NCBI GenBank assembly: GCA_934481445.1
Contig: CAKSPC010000002.1
Coordinates: 1 to 64,000, forward strand
Direction of reading: 5' to 3'
From: an uncultured Oscillospiraceae bacterium
GTDB taxonomy: Bacteria > Bacillota > Clostridia > Oscillospirales > Ruminococcaceae
Length of the DNA: 64,000 bases
Of this stretch, positions 8,425-18,057 are shown one piece after another. The translations under genes and the position numbers were made by a program. The notes beneath the pieces were generated by a model. That model did not search any database, was not told the DNA's origin, and was given only the letters and a program-made list of their open reading frames with translations. Position 1 is the stretch's first letter, and each line of letters opens with the position of its first letter.

Positions 8425-8477
8425 TGGAGCACCAAAGACTTTTTTCAGCAAAATAACGTCAATATGCATATTAAAGG

Positions 8478-8506
8478 TTGACAATGCAGAACTTATATTG
8501 TATAAT
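8478..8506 (+). promoter_or_regulatory. Sigma-A promoter of tubulin-like gene
   Basis: TTGACA (8478-8483) and TATAAT (8501-8506), both perfect, 17-bp spacer. The leader of about 120 bases contains a GC hairpin, TCCGCGC (8581-8587) with GCGCGGA (8594-8600), not followed by Ts. Confidence 0.9.
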
Positions 8507-8630
8507 ATTTATATAGACTAAATTGGGTAATTGTTTTCTGAACATAAACGGAAAGTGCTCATATTATGGTAATAGATATATCCGCGCATCCGTGCGCGGA
8601 AAAGTGTTGTCGGATTAGGGGTGTCATTTC

Positions 8631-10919
8631 GTGGAGATAGAAGATCAGATAGAATGGCTCAAGCCGGAGCGTATCGAAAAACTCTGCGGCTCGGAAAAGA
8701 ATATTTTCGGCATCAACCGTATGCTTATTATCGGTATCGGAAAAAACGGCGTAGACTGCGTGCTGCGGTGCAAGCACATAACAGAGCGCCGCTTCGGCAC
8801 GGACGGAACAAAAATGCGCTTCCTCGGCATAGGAGAAAGCGGTCTGCTGGATAGCTCCGAGTGCTATGGCTCAAGGCTGGCGGACGACGAAAAACTGTCC
8901 ATCGTTCCCGAGGATTCAATATACAAATACCTCAACAACCCTGCGCGGCTGCCGCAGTATGCCCTCGACTGGTTTGACAGTGGGCTGAAGAATTATTCCC
9001 CCGCAACGCCGACCTACGGCCTTACAAAGCGCCAGTGCGGACGTGTGGCGCTGTTCCATTATATAAAGCCGCTTTTCAAGCGGCTGGGCGAGAGCATTTC
9101 CGCGTTTGCGGGCACAGACCGCTCGCTTGAGATAGTGATAACCGGCAACCTCGGCGACGTTTTTTTCGGCGGAATGTTCATCGACCTTGCGTATATCATC
9201 AAGTCGCTTTTTGAGGATTCCTCGTACCCGTACAAGGTAAACGCAATGCTTTTTGCAGGCGACACCGCGGAGCTGTTTGAAACAGATCAGCGCGAACTTG
9301 GCAACTACTACGCAAATACAATAATCACGAAAAATGAACTGGATTTGTTCCAGGTGAGAAAGGCGCGTTTTTCCCAGCGGTATTCAAGCTCCTTCGAGGT
9401 CATTTCCGATAAGCCGCCGTTCAGCTCGGTGTTCATTGCGCAGGCGGGGGAGAACTACGGCTTAACGATCGGCGCCGCTGCGGAGAAGATACTTTCCCGC
9501 ATGGCAGTGCTGTTCTCAAAGGACGACGACGCAGAGCGCATAATGTCCTACAATATGCTCAAACCCAACGAACCGCATGATTTCAGATATCTTGCCTTTG
9601 ATACAAGGGTTACGGAAGTCCCCGTCGGAAAAATACTTTCTTACCTCTCCGTAAAGGTGTTCACGGTGTTCAACAGACTGCTGAACAAAAACAGTGTTGG
9701 TCAGAGCCAGCTTGGGCAGTATGCCTCGCAGGTAACGCCAAACGCAATGTATCTCGCCTCCAGGGCGGGAAGCATTCCCGAGCTTGAATTTGACGAAAAG
9801 GTAAACCCGACGTTCTCGCCCCGCGCGCTTAAAATAAGCAGCGACAGCTCCATGAATTATGTCGAGGACTGGCTGAAAAAGATCGTCGGCCTCACCGCGG
9901 CGGGGGCGGAGCAGTGCCTGCCGGATATAACCGACGAAATAATCACAACCTGCGAAAATGCAAAGAACGACCTTTCCAAGGGTCCGTTCTATTCGATAGA
10001 AATAATCAAGAAATGCCTTGCGGAACTCCGTGTGGCAATGGCGAAGATAAAGAGCGACGCCGATGATATGCGCGAGCAGATAGAGCGCTCCCGCGGGCTT
10101 TGCAGCAGCGCATACATGAAAGTCAAGACCTCCGCACTGTTTGCGGGCAAGGCTGCGGAGCAGTACATCGAGGAATTGAAGGATTTCGCGGAGTACAGCA
10201 GGGAATACCGCACGTCCGACGCGCTGATGGAAATGTACCGCAAGATGTACGATAAATTCAACGATTATCTTGAGAATACGCTGAACAAAAAGGCGGAGAT
10301 GTTCGAAAAGATAGCGGTGAACCGCGCGGCGATAATCGACAGGCTTACGGAGGAGCGGGACGACACCGTCGTCCGCGACGCATTCTCCATGGCGGACCCC
10401 GCCGTGCGCGGCAAGCTGGATGAGCTGGTAGAGCAGCTTTCCGAGGAAGCTCTTGCGAAGTCGTTCAAGAATTCGCATATACTTGAGCTTCCCGAGGATG
10501 ACGAAACGGCTCTTGCAAGAGAAATGGCGGAAATAGTTACGGAGCTCTTCCGTCCGCTGCTCGGCATGAAATACAGCGAGATGTGCGCGTTTTTCGGTAT
10601 AGAAAACGCCATCGGAAACGGGCTGGAGCGCTGCCTTGAGCAGGCGGAGGTAACAGTTCCCGTTGCGGACGATTTTCCGCTGAACAGGGTCATATGCCCT
10701 AAGAGCACGGATATGAAACAGATCGCCCCGATACGCTCCGTACACAGAAGCATAAATTACATCTGGAACGCTTCCGTGCTGAACTACACCGCCGAGGTGG
10801 TGCAGATACGCGGCGGCGTTAAGCTGGAAGAATTCAAGGACTACGAAAAATGGGAGAATATGCGCTACGCTTACGTCAACGACTCCCTCAAAAAGCACGG
10901 CATCCACATTTTCGCCTGA
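8631..10919 (+). CDS. Divergent tubulin-like protein (Tubulin_2 type)
   Basis: A 762-residue protein starting with GTG at 8631. Residues 31-70 (RMLIIGIGKNG then KMRFLGIGES) and the QCGRVALFHY segment at 135-144 match the bacterial tubulin-like family with a Rossmann-like nucleotide-binding start. At the place where family members carry the tubulin signature GGTGSG, this protein has GNLGDVFFGGMFIDLAYII (172-190), so the glycine-rich phosphate loop is altered and GTP binding is doubtful. The second half (about 490-680) is strongly helical and charged. The membrane transglutaminase-like gene follows 26 bases on, probably in the same transcript. Role unknown; a cytoskeletal or scaffold function is a guess. 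Family call is from motif resemblance only. Confidence 0.7.
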   Translation: MEIEDQIEWLKPERIEKLCGSEKNIFGINRMLIIGIGKNGVDCVLRCKHITERRFGTDGTKMRFLGIGESGLLDSSECYGSRLADDEKLSIVPEDSIYKYLNNPARLPQYALDWFDSGLKNYSPATPTYGLTKRQCGRVALFHYIKPLFKRLGESISAFAGTDRSLEIVITGNLGDVFFGGMFIDLAYIIKSLFEDSSYPYKVNAMLFAGDTAELFETDQRELGNYYANTIITKNELDLFQVRKARFSQRYSSSFEVISDKPPFSSVFIAQAGENYGLTIGAAAEKILSRMAVLFSKDDDAERIMSYNMLKPNEPHDFRYLAFDTRVTEVPVGKILSYLSVKVFTVFNRLLNKNSVGQSQLGQYASQVTPNAMYLASRAGSIPELEFDEKVNPTFSPRALKISSDSSMNYVEDWLKKIVGLTAAGAEQCLPDITDEIITTCENAKNDLSKGPFYSIEIIKKCLAELRVAMAKIKSDADDMREQIERSRGLCSSAYMKVKTSALFAGKAAEQYIEELKDFAEYSREYRTSDALMEMYRKMYDKFNDYLENTLNKKAEMFEKIAVNRAAIIDRLTEERDDTVVRDAFSMADPAVRGKLDELVEQLSEEALAKSFKNSHILELPEDDETALAREMAEIVTELFRPLLGMKYSEMCAFFGIENAIGNGLERCLEQAEVTVPVADDFPLNRVICPKSTDMKQIAPIRSVHRSINYIWNASVLNYTAEVVQIRGGVKLEEFKDYEKWENMRYAYVNDSLKKHGIHIFA

Positions 10920-10945
10920 CTTTTCCGAAAGAATTTCAAAACTGA

Positions 10946-13576
10946 ATGAGATCAAACAATTTATCTGAAGGCGTACTTGTGTTTGACCGATATTACAGCA
11001 CAAAGCCGCGGTTTCTCGCCGCGATCCTTAAAAAGATACTGCTTTCCTGCTGCATCACGGTCTTTTGTATGCTTTATATCGTAACCGAATACGAACTGCC
11101 CGCGGGACTTGGTTTCGCCGCGGGCGTTTCGGCTTTTTTGGCTTTAATTTTCTCGGTGGCGTTCGCGTTCATAAAGAAGCGATACGCCATCCCCGCCATG
11201 CTGGTTTTCTGCGGCGCAGCTGCATGGAAATTTCACGAACCGCTGTGGGACAAGCTGTCCTATTTCGCGGACGCGGCAATGCTTACCGTGGAGGGGCGGT
11301 TTCTTTATCCGAGGGGATATCTCTTCCATGACGCCGCGGCGCTGACGGCGGACAACCCGCTGTATATCGGGGGCATACGCTTCGGAACGGCGCTGCTGTG
11401 CGCTGTTTTCGCGTTAGTGACCGCCGCGGCGGTGTCGGGAAGAGTGCGCGTGCTTCCGCCGGCGCTGCTTTTCACGGCGCTGTGTGTTCCGCCGCTTATC
11501 GGCGAAACGCTTGAGCTGAACATATGGTTCGTCCCCGCCGTGGCGTTCCTGTTCGGTACGGCCGCAATATCGCTGGGGTATTCACAGGGGCTGGTGATAG
11601 ACAACGCAGGCGCGCGGGAATACCGCAGAATGCTCCCGCGGGAAAACAAAAAACTGAAACGCGGCGCAGAAAAGGCGGGCTATCTGAAGCGCATAGAAAT
11701 GAAGGAGAACAGCTACTCGAAATACTTCTCCTCGGCGATGTACTGCGCTGCGGTTTTCTCCGCCATCGGCATGATCGCGTATTCTGCGCTCGGCGGCGGA
11801 ACGGGTATAGACTACACCGATTTCTATGATTTTGTGACGGGTCTTGGCAGTTCGGGGATAACCACATCGCCGTTCGAAAACGGCCCCGTTTCGGAGTACT
11901 TCACGTCCCCCGAGGTAGAGTATCATCAGACTGCGAACGGGCTCAGCATAACCGCCCCGGGCACGGGAGATCAGAACATAATCCGCGTAACTTATTCCGG
12001 CGAGAAGCCGCTGTACCTGCGCGGTGATATCGGCGTGGACTTTACGGGAACATCCTGGACATCCCCCGTGAACGACCTCCCCGCAGCATGGAGCGGCACG
12101 CTCAGCGAGCGCTACCGCCCCGTTGAACAGCGCGTGGTGCGCTCGGTTATAGACGCCCTCGGCGCTGACCCCGACAGCTGCGTGGAATTGTCGGATGTGG
12201 CGATAGACTACCTGTGCGAATCTTCCGTTGTGTTCCTGCCGTCCTATACTGCGGATCATACCTACTACGGCTCGGAGGTGTTCGATGTTTACGGGGACGT
12301 TGTTGTCCGCGTTAACGACGCATACGGAAACGTAAACAGGGTGCAGTGCACCGCGCTTGTTCCCGCATATACGGATACGGACAGCTCTACCGGCGGGTTC
12401 GAGTATCTTGAAATGATATTGAGCCTGTTCAGGCGCGGCGGCATAACCGTCGACGGGATATATCCCTCTGTTGTTGGCGAGCTTTCGGATACCGAGGGGC
12501 TTATCGGCAGCTATGGCAATTTCGTAAATTCAACGTACCTGTCCGTCCCCGCCGAATACGGCGAACCCCTGCGGAAGTTTATGGATGAAAGCGGTATCTC
12601 GGATAAGCTTGCGGAAGTCAAGAGCGAATACGACAATACCCCCGAGTATAACTACTCAGCCGCGAAGATCATCGCAGATTATTTAAGAGAAAACTACACC
12701 TACTCGCTCCGCGCGAACAACGACCCCGAGGCGCCTGTGCTAAGCTTCCTCAACGATACGCACAGCGGCCACTGCGCGCTGTATGCAAGCGCGATGACGC
12801 TCATGCTCCGCGAAAACGGAATACCGGCGCGATATTGCACGGGCTTTGCGGTCGACCCCTCCCGCGGCGACGGCGTTCAGACCATGAAAGCGAAGAACCT
12901 GCACGCATGGACGGAGGTGTATCTCGGCGAGCTGGGCTGGGCGACATTCGACCCGACAAGCTCCTCGGTATACTCGAGCACAGGCACACGTCCCGCAGAG
13001 GCACCCGCAAGCACTTCTTCTGTGATATCTTCCGAAACATCCGATGAATTAATTTCCACCGAGGTTTCCTCCGCGGAGAGTTCATCCGAAGTATCTTCCG
13101 CGGAAACCGCCGATACCACTGCTCCCGATACTGCCGAAAACAACGGAATAAGTTTCAGGGATGTGCTTCCGTATATCATTATCATGCTTGCTGCTGCGGC
13201 GCTGGCGGCTGTTATCGCGTACTGCGTGCACCTTTACAAAAAGCTCGGCCGCCGGGCGGAAGCGGCGCTTTATGATATGTCGGTGGGAAGAGTTGAGTCC
13301 ATGCTGATTTATGAGAAGCTGCTTTCCGTTGCAGAGCTTATGGGTGTATCCCCGAAAAACGGAGAGCTCCCCGCCGACTTCTTTGAGCGCATTGACAAAA
13401 CATTCGGAACGGGACTTTGCAACATCGTTGAGGAGCTGGAGAGCGTTGCTTTCGGCGGCGCTGACGATCACCGCGGGACACTTGCATACCAGCTTGACAT
13501 AATGTACAGAAATGTTTGCGCACATTCGTATATTCTGCGAAAAATAAAGCTGCGCAGACTCATTTGTCAAAAATAA
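10946..13576 (+). CDS. Membrane-anchored transglutaminase-like protein (TgpA type)
   Basis: An 876-residue protein. The first 200 residues hold about six hydrophobic helices and a seventh lies near 265-280; a large extracytoplasmic part follows. The transglutaminase core is near residues 605-675 with the catalytic triad in HSGHCALYASAM (Cys), NLHAWTEVY (His) and WATFDPTS (Asp). A Ser/Thr/Glu-rich linker (about 680-735) leads to a last membrane helix (about 742-765) and a 110-residue cytosolic tail. This layout matches TgpA/DUF3488-type proteins, which usually sit beside MoxR ATPase and DUF58 genes; here the partner is the tubulin-like gene instead. It could act as a peptidase or amide-bond-forming enzyme on cell-wall proteins. 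The start is ATG 10946; its ribosome site is weak. Confidence 0.82.
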   Translation: MRSNNLSEGVLVFDRYYSTKPRFLAAILKKILLSCCITVFCMLYIVTEYELPAGLGFAAGVSAFLALIFSVAFAFIKKRYAIPAMLVFCGAAAWKFHEPLWDKLSYFADAAMLTVEGRFLYPRGYLFHDAAALTADNPLYIGGIRFGTALLCAVFALVTAAAVSGRVRVLPPALLFTALCVPPLIGETLELNIWFVPAVAFLFGTAAISLGYSQGLVIDNAGAREYRRMLPRENKKLKRGAEKAGYLKRIEMKENSYSKYFSSAMYCAAVFSAIGMIAYSALGGGTGIDYTDFYDFVTGLGSSGITTSPFENGPVSEYFTSPEVEYHQTANGLSITAPGTGDQNIIRVTYSGEKPLYLRGDIGVDFTGTSWTSPVNDLPAAWSGTLSERYRPVEQRVVRSVIDALGADPDSCVELSDVAIDYLCESSVVFLPSYTADHTYYGSEVFDVYGDVVVRVNDAYGNVNRVQCTALVPAYTDTDSSTGGFEYLEMILSLFRRGGITVDGIYPSVVGELSDTEGLIGSYGNFVNSTYLSVPAEYGEPLRKFMDESGISDKLAEVKSEYDNTPEYNYSAAKIIADYLRENYTYSLRANNDPEAPVLSFLNDTHSGHCALYASAMTLMLRENGIPARYCTGFAVDPSRGDGVQTMKAKNLHAWTEVYLGELGWATFDPTSSSVYSSTGTRPAEAPASTSSVISSETSDELISTEVSSAESSSEVSSAETADTTAPDTAENNGISFRDVLPYIIIMLAAAALAAVIAYCVHLYKKLGRRAEAALYDMSVGRVESMLIYEKLLSVAELMGVSPKNGELPADFFERIDKTFGTGLCNIVEELESVAFGGADDHRGTLAYQLDIMYRNVCAHSYILRKIKLRRLICQK

Positions 13577-13599
13577 TTTTAGAAATTTCTAAAAATATG

Positions 13600-13628
13600 T
13601 TGATTTTTCACATATAAAATGCTATAAT
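13600..13628 (+). promoter_or_regulatory. Sigma-A promoter of DHH phosphoesterase gene
   Basis: TTGATT (13600-13605) and TATAAT (13623-13628) with a 17-bp spacer. An 18-bp perfect AT palindrome (TTTTAGAAATTTCTAAAA, 13577-13594) lies immediately upstream of the -35 and begins at the stop codon of the preceding gene. Confidence 0.8.
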
Positions 13629-13697
13629 AAGGTTGGTAAAGAGTTTTCGGGGCTTTTTGGCCCATCATATTATATAATGACAGTGAGGTAATTCAAC

Positions 13698-14633
13698 ATG
13701 GCTATGAGGCTGATAACTCGTTCCGATTTCGACGGTCTTGCGTGCGGCGCGCTTCTGCTGTGCGCGGGCGTGGTGGATTCATGGACATTCGCTCATCCGA
13801 AGGATCTTCAGGACGGACTTGTTCCCGTGACGGAAAATGACTGTCTTGCAAACGTTCCCTTCGTAGAGGGCTGCGGCCTGTGGTTTGATCACCATTCCAG
13901 CGAGGAAGAGCGCAAAAAGTACAAGGGTAAATACAAGGGCGAAAGCCGCATTACACCGAGCTGTGCCCGCATCATTTATGAATACTACGGCGGCAAGGAG
14001 CGCTTTCCCAATTTCGACGACCTTATGGAAGCCGTCGACAAGGTGGACAGCGGCAACCTCTCCCGCGACGAGATACTCAACCCCACGGGCTGGATACTTA
14101 TAGGCTTCCTTATGGACCCCAGAACAGGCCTTGGCAGATTCAGAAACTTCACCATAAGCAACTATCAGCTCATGGAAAAGCTGTTGAAAGCCTGCGCGTA
14201 CATGACCACCGATGAGATCCTTGCCATGCCCGATATACAGGAGCGTATCAAGCTTTACAACGAGCAGACCGAGCTTTTCAAGGAGATGGTGCGCAAGTAC
14301 ACCAGAACCGAGGACGACCTTATCATCACCGACCTGCGCGGCGTTTCCCCTATATACACGGGCAACCGCTTCCTTATCTATTCGCTGTATCCCGAACAGA
14401 ATCTTTCCTGCTGGATAGTTGACGGCAAGGGCGGCAAGGGCTGTTCCTGCGCGGTGGGATATTCCATCCTCAACAGAACCAGCCGTGTTAATGTCGGCAG
14501 CACAATGCTGAAATACGGCGGCGGCGGTCATATGGCTGTCGGCACCTGCCAGTTCACCGACGAAGAGGCACCCACAAAGGTTCCTCAGCTTCTCGACGAG
14601 CTTGTGAACTACGACAAGATACATAACTTATAA
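13698..14633 (+). CDS. DHH-family phosphoesterase
   Basis: A 311-residue protein with the DHH-superfamily metal motifs: SDFDGLACG (9-17), the signature FDHHS (about 63-67), a downstream DKVDSG segment, and the C-terminal DHHA1-type GGGGH loop (about 274-278). Relatives include nanoRNases/pAp phosphatases (NrnA), cyclic-dinucleotide phosphodiesterases (GdpP) and exopolyphosphatases; without the PAS/GGDEF parts of GdpP it is a soluble cytosolic enzyme. Substrate cannot be settled from sequence. It is a single-gene unit with its own promoter and terminator. GAGG precedes the ATG. Confidence 0.87.
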   Translation: MAMRLITRSDFDGLACGALLLCAGVVDSWTFAHPKDLQDGLVPVTENDCLANVPFVEGCGLWFDHHSSEEERKKYKGKYKGESRITPSCARIIYEYYGGKERFPNFDDLMEAVDKVDSGNLSRDEILNPTGWILIGFLMDPRTGLGRFRNFTISNYQLMEKLLKACAYMTTDEILAMPDIQERIKLYNEQTELFKEMVRKYTRTEDDLIITDLRGVSPIYTGNRFLIYSLYPEQNLSCWIVDGKGGKGCSCAVGYSILNRTSRVNVGSTMLKYGGGGHMAVGTCQFTDEEAPTKVPQLLDELVNYDKIHNL

Positions 14634-14636
14634 TTC

Positions 14637-14671
14637 AAATCCGCGGAGCATTCCTGTTCCGCGGATTTTTT
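14637..14671 (+). terminator. Rho-independent terminator after DHH gene
   Basis: AAATCCGCGGA (14637-14647) pairs with TCCGCGGATTT (14658-14668), running into TTTT. Confidence 0.92.
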
Positions 14672-14692
14672 CACATTTTGTGCTGAATCGTA

Positions 14693-14721
14693 TTGCAATT
14701 TGGGTTAAAATATGATATCAT
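14693..14721 (+). promoter_or_regulatory. Promoter of carB
   Basis: TTGCAA (14693-14698) and TATCAT (14716-14721) with a 17-bp spacer. The 48-base leader shows no PyrR-type attenuator. Confidence 0.65.
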
Positions 14722-14774
14722 ATAAAGTTGAGAGGGCATTGTGCCTGTAAATTTAAGGGATAAGGGAGAATACT

Positions 14775-17700
14775 ATGCCAAAGAAAACCGACATCAACAA
14801 AATTCTGATAATAGGCTCGGGTCCTATTATCATCGGACAGGCGTGCGAGTTCGACTATTCGGGCACGCAGGCCTGCAAGGCTCTGCGAAAGCTCGGCTAC
14901 GAGATCGTTCTGGTCAACTCTAACCCCGCGACCATCATGACCGACCCCGATGTTGCCGACATCACCTATATCGAGCCGCTGAACGTTGACAGACTGACGC
15001 AGATAATCGAGAAGGAGCGCCCCGACGCGCTGCTGCCCAACCTCGGCGGTCAGTCGGGACTTAACCTCTGCTCCGAGCTTTCCGAGGCAGGTGTCCTTGA
15101 GAAGTATAACGTGCAGGTAATCGGTGTACAGGTTGACGCCATCGAGCGCGGTGAGGACCGTATCGAATTCAAGCACACCATGGAAAAGCTCGGCATCGAA
15201 ATGCCGAGGAGCGAGGTCGCCTACACCGTTGACGAAGCGCTTGCCATCGCCGAAAAGCTGAAGTACCCTGTTGTTCTCCGTCCCGCATACACCATGGGCG
15301 GCGCAGGCGGCGGCCTTGTTTATAATGTTGATGAACTCAAGACAGTATGCGCCCGCGGCTTACAGGCTTCGCTGGTAGGTCAGGTGCTGGTCGAGGAATC
15401 CATCAGCGGATGGGAAGAGCTCGAGCTCGAGGTAGTACGTGACGCAAAGGACAATGTTATCACAGTATGCTTCATCGAGAACATCGACCCCATCGGCGTG
15501 CACACAGGCGACAGCTTCTGCTCCGCCCCCATGCTCACGATCTCCGAGGATGTCCAGAAGAAGCTTCAGGAATATTCCTACAGCATAGTAAGAGCCATCG
15601 AGGTTATCGGCGGCTGCAACTGCCAGTTTGCGCATGACCCAGTTACAGGCAGAATAGTTGTTATCGAGATAAACCCGAGAACATCACGTTCCTCCGCGCT
15701 TGCTTCCAAGGCGACGGGCTTCCCCATCGCGCTGGTTTCAGCAATGCTCGCCTGCGGTCTCACCCTCGACGAGATACCCTGCGGCAAGTACGGTACACTG
15801 GATAAGTACGTTCCCGACGGAGATTATGTTGTTATTAAGTTCGCGCGCTGGGCTTTTGAGAAGTTCAAGGGTGCGGAGGACAAGCTCGGCACGCAGATGA
15901 AGGCAGTCGGCGAGGTAATGTCTATCGGCAAGACCTACAAGGAAGCTTTCCAGAAGGCGATACGCTCCCTCGAAACCAGCAGATACGGCCTTGGCTATGC
16001 AAAGAATTTCCACGACCTCAGCAAGGAAGAGCTGCTCGCAAAGCTTACTTACCCCACCAGCGAGCGCCAGTTCATCATATACGAAGCACTGCGCAAGGGC
16101 GCTTCCATCGACGAGATATACAATCTCACCAAGATAAAGCACTGGTTCTTGCAGCAGATGAAGGAGCTTGTCGAGGAAGAGGAGAAGCTTGCGGCAAACA
16201 AGGGCGCTGTACCCGCGGAGGATGTTCTTCGTCAGGCAAAGCAGGACGGTTTCAGCGACAGATACCTTGCAAAGATACTTGACGTAAGCGAGGACGATAT
16301 CCGCACGAAACGTTATGAGTACGGTATCAGGGAAGCATGGGAGGGCGTTCATGTAAGCGGCACCACCGATTCCGCATACTACTATTCCAGCTACAACATC
16401 GCCAAGGACGAAAGCCCTGTTTCCACCGCAAAGCCGAAGATAATGATACTCGGCGGCGGCCCCAACAGAATAGGTCAGGGCATTGAGTTCGACTACTGCT
16501 GCGTTCATGCGGCGCTGGCGCTGAAGAAGCTCGGCTTCGAGAGCATTATCGTAAACTGCAACCCCGAAACCGTTTCCACCGACTACGATACATCCGACAA
16601 GCTGTATTTCGAGCCGCTGACCCTCGAGGATGTCCTTGCCATCTATGAAAAGGAAAAGCCCGTCGGCGTTATCGCGCAGTTCGGCGGTCAGACGCCCCTC
16701 AACCTTGCGGCTGCGCTCAAGAAGAACGGCGTAAATATCCTCGGCACATCCCCCGAAACAATTGACCTTGCGGAGGATCGCGACCATTTCCGCGCAATGA
16801 TGGACAAGCTCGGCATTCCCATGCCCGAGAGCGGAATGGCAGTAACGGTTGACGATGCGCTCGCTATTGCAAACAGAATAGGTTACCCCGTAATGGTTCG
16901 CCCGTCCTATGTCCTCGGCGGAAGAGGCATGGAGATAGTTCACGACGACGGAATGATGAAGGTTTATATGTCCGCCGCGGTAGGCGTTACCCCCGACAGA
17001 CCTATCCTTATCGACCGTTTCCTCAACCATGCGACTGAGTGCGAGGCTGACGCCATCTCCGACGGAAAGCTCTGCTTCGTTCCCGCAGTTATGGAGCATA
17101 TTGAGCTTGCTGGCATCCATAGCGGTGACTCCGCGTGCATTCTCCCCGCAAAGAACCTTTCCGAAAAGCACATCGCTACCATCAAGGATTATACAAGACG
17201 CATCGCAGTTGAAATGGGCGTTTGCGGCCTGATGAATATGCAGTACGCCATCGAGGGCGACACCGTGTTCGTGCTCGAGGCAAATCCCCGCGCGAGCCGT
17301 ACAGTTCCGCTGGTATCCAAGGTTTGCAGCATAAACATGGTGCAGATAGCCACCGACATCATGACCGCTCCGCTGACCGGCAGACCCTCCCCCGTGCCCG
17401 AGCTGCACGACAAGGTCATCAACCATTACGGCGTAAAGGAAGCAGTATTCCCGTTCAATATGTTCCAGGAAGTCGACCCTGTCCTCGGCCCCGAGATGCG
17501 CTCCACCGGCGAGGTGCTCGGACTTTCCGAAAGCTTCGGCGAGGCTTATTACAAGGCTCAGGAAGCAACCAAGACAAAGCTTCCGCTGGAGGGTACGGTG
17601 CTCATTTCCGTATGCGACAGGGACAAGATCGAACTTCTCGGCATTGCAAAGGCGTTCTCCGATCTTGGTTTCAAGATCCTCGCAACCGGCAGGACATTCG

Positions 17701-17996
17701 AACTTATCAAGGACGCAGGTATCCCCGCAGAGCGCGTGAACAAGCTTTACGAGGGCAGGCCAAACATCACCGATAAGATAGCAAACGGCGAAATTCAGCT
17801 TATCATCAACACCCCCGCAGGAAAGACCAGCGCAAACGACGACAGCTACATCAGAAAGGCTGCCATCAAGCACAGAATTCCTTATATCACAACAATGGCT
17901 GCCGCAAAGGCAAGCGCAGAGGGCATAAAGGCAGTTAAGCACAATACTCACCTCGGCGTAAGACCTCTCCAGTCGTTCCACGCAGATATCAAGTAA
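14775..17996 (+). CDS. carB: Carbamoyl-phosphate synthase large subunit
   Basis: A 1073-residue protein of normal family length. Two homologous halves each carry a pre-ATP-grasp start (IIIGSGPIIIGQACEFDYSG near 13-32 and ILGGGPNRIGQGIEFDYCC near 558-576) and an ATP-grasp domain with the INPRTSRSSALASKATG and ANPRASRTVPLVSK signatures. The C-terminal 140 residues form the allosteric MGS-like domain (SVCDRDKIELLGIAKAFSDL onward). It makes carbamoyl phosphate from bicarbonate, ATP and ammonia supplied by CarA, feeding arginine and pyrimidine synthesis. carA is not adjacent. The ATG at 14775 is preceded by AAGGGAG. Own promoter and terminator, so transcribed alone. Confidence 0.98.
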   Translation: MPKKTDINKILIIGSGPIIIGQACEFDYSGTQACKALRKLGYEIVLVNSNPATIMTDPDVADITYIEPLNVDRLTQIIEKERPDALLPNLGGQSGLNLCSELSEAGVLEKYNVQVIGVQVDAIERGEDRIEFKHTMEKLGIEMPRSEVAYTVDEALAIAEKLKYPVVLRPAYTMGGAGGGLVYNVDELKTVCARGLQASLVGQVLVEESISGWEELELEVVRDAKDNVITVCFIENIDPIGVHTGDSFCSAPMLTISEDVQKKLQEYSYSIVRAIEVIGGCNCQFAHDPVTGRIVVIEINPRTSRSSALASKATGFPIALVSAMLACGLTLDEIPCGKYGTLDKYVPDGDYVVIKFARWAFEKFKGAEDKLGTQMKAVGEVMSIGKTYKEAFQKAIRSLETSRYGLGYAKNFHDLSKEELLAKLTYPTSERQFIIYEALRKGASIDEIYNLTKIKHWFLQQMKELVEEEEKLAANKGAVPAEDVLRQAKQDGFSDRYLAKILDVSEDDIRTKRYEYGIREAWEGVHVSGTTDSAYYYSSYNIAKDESPVSTAKPKIMILGGGPNRIGQGIEFDYCCVHAALALKKLGFESIIVNCNPETVSTDYDTSDKLYFEPLTLEDVLAIYEKEKPVGVIAQFGGQTPLNLAAALKKNGVNILGTSPETIDLAEDRDHFRAMMDKLGIPMPESGMAVTVDDALAIANRIGYPVMVRPSYVLGGRGMEIVHDDGMMKVYMSAAVGVTPDRPILIDRFLNHATECEADAISDGKLCFVPAVMEHIELAGIHSGDSACILPAKNLSEKHIATIKDYTRRIAVEMGVCGLMNMQYAIEGDTVFVLEANPRASRTVPLVSKVCSINMVQIATDIMTAPLTGRPSPVPELHDKVINHYGVKEAVFPFNMFQEVDPVLGPEMRSTGEVLGLSESFGEAYYKAQEATKTKLPLEGTVLISVCDRDKIELLGIAKAFSDLGFKILATGRTFELIKDAGIPAERVNKLYEGRPNITDKIANGEIQLIINTPAGKTSANDDSYIRKAAIKHRIPYITTMAAAKASAEGIKAVKHNTHLGVRPLQSFHADIK

Positions 17997-18004
17997 ATGA
18001 AAAA

Positions 18005-18040
18005 GTGCCCGTATGTGTTTGCATACGGGCACATTTTTAT
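18005..18040 (+). terminator. Rho-independent terminator of carB
   Basis: GTGCCCGTATG (18005-18015) pairs with CATACGGGCAC (18022-18032), followed by ATTTTTAT, 8 bases after the carB stop codon. Confidence 0.93.
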
Positions 18041-18057
18041 AGTTCATGTTTTGGGAG

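Noticed and set aside
15738..18047. Minus-strand open frame of 769 codons opposite carB
   Set aside because: carB is certain on the plus strand; this frame mirrors its codon bias and carries no domain.
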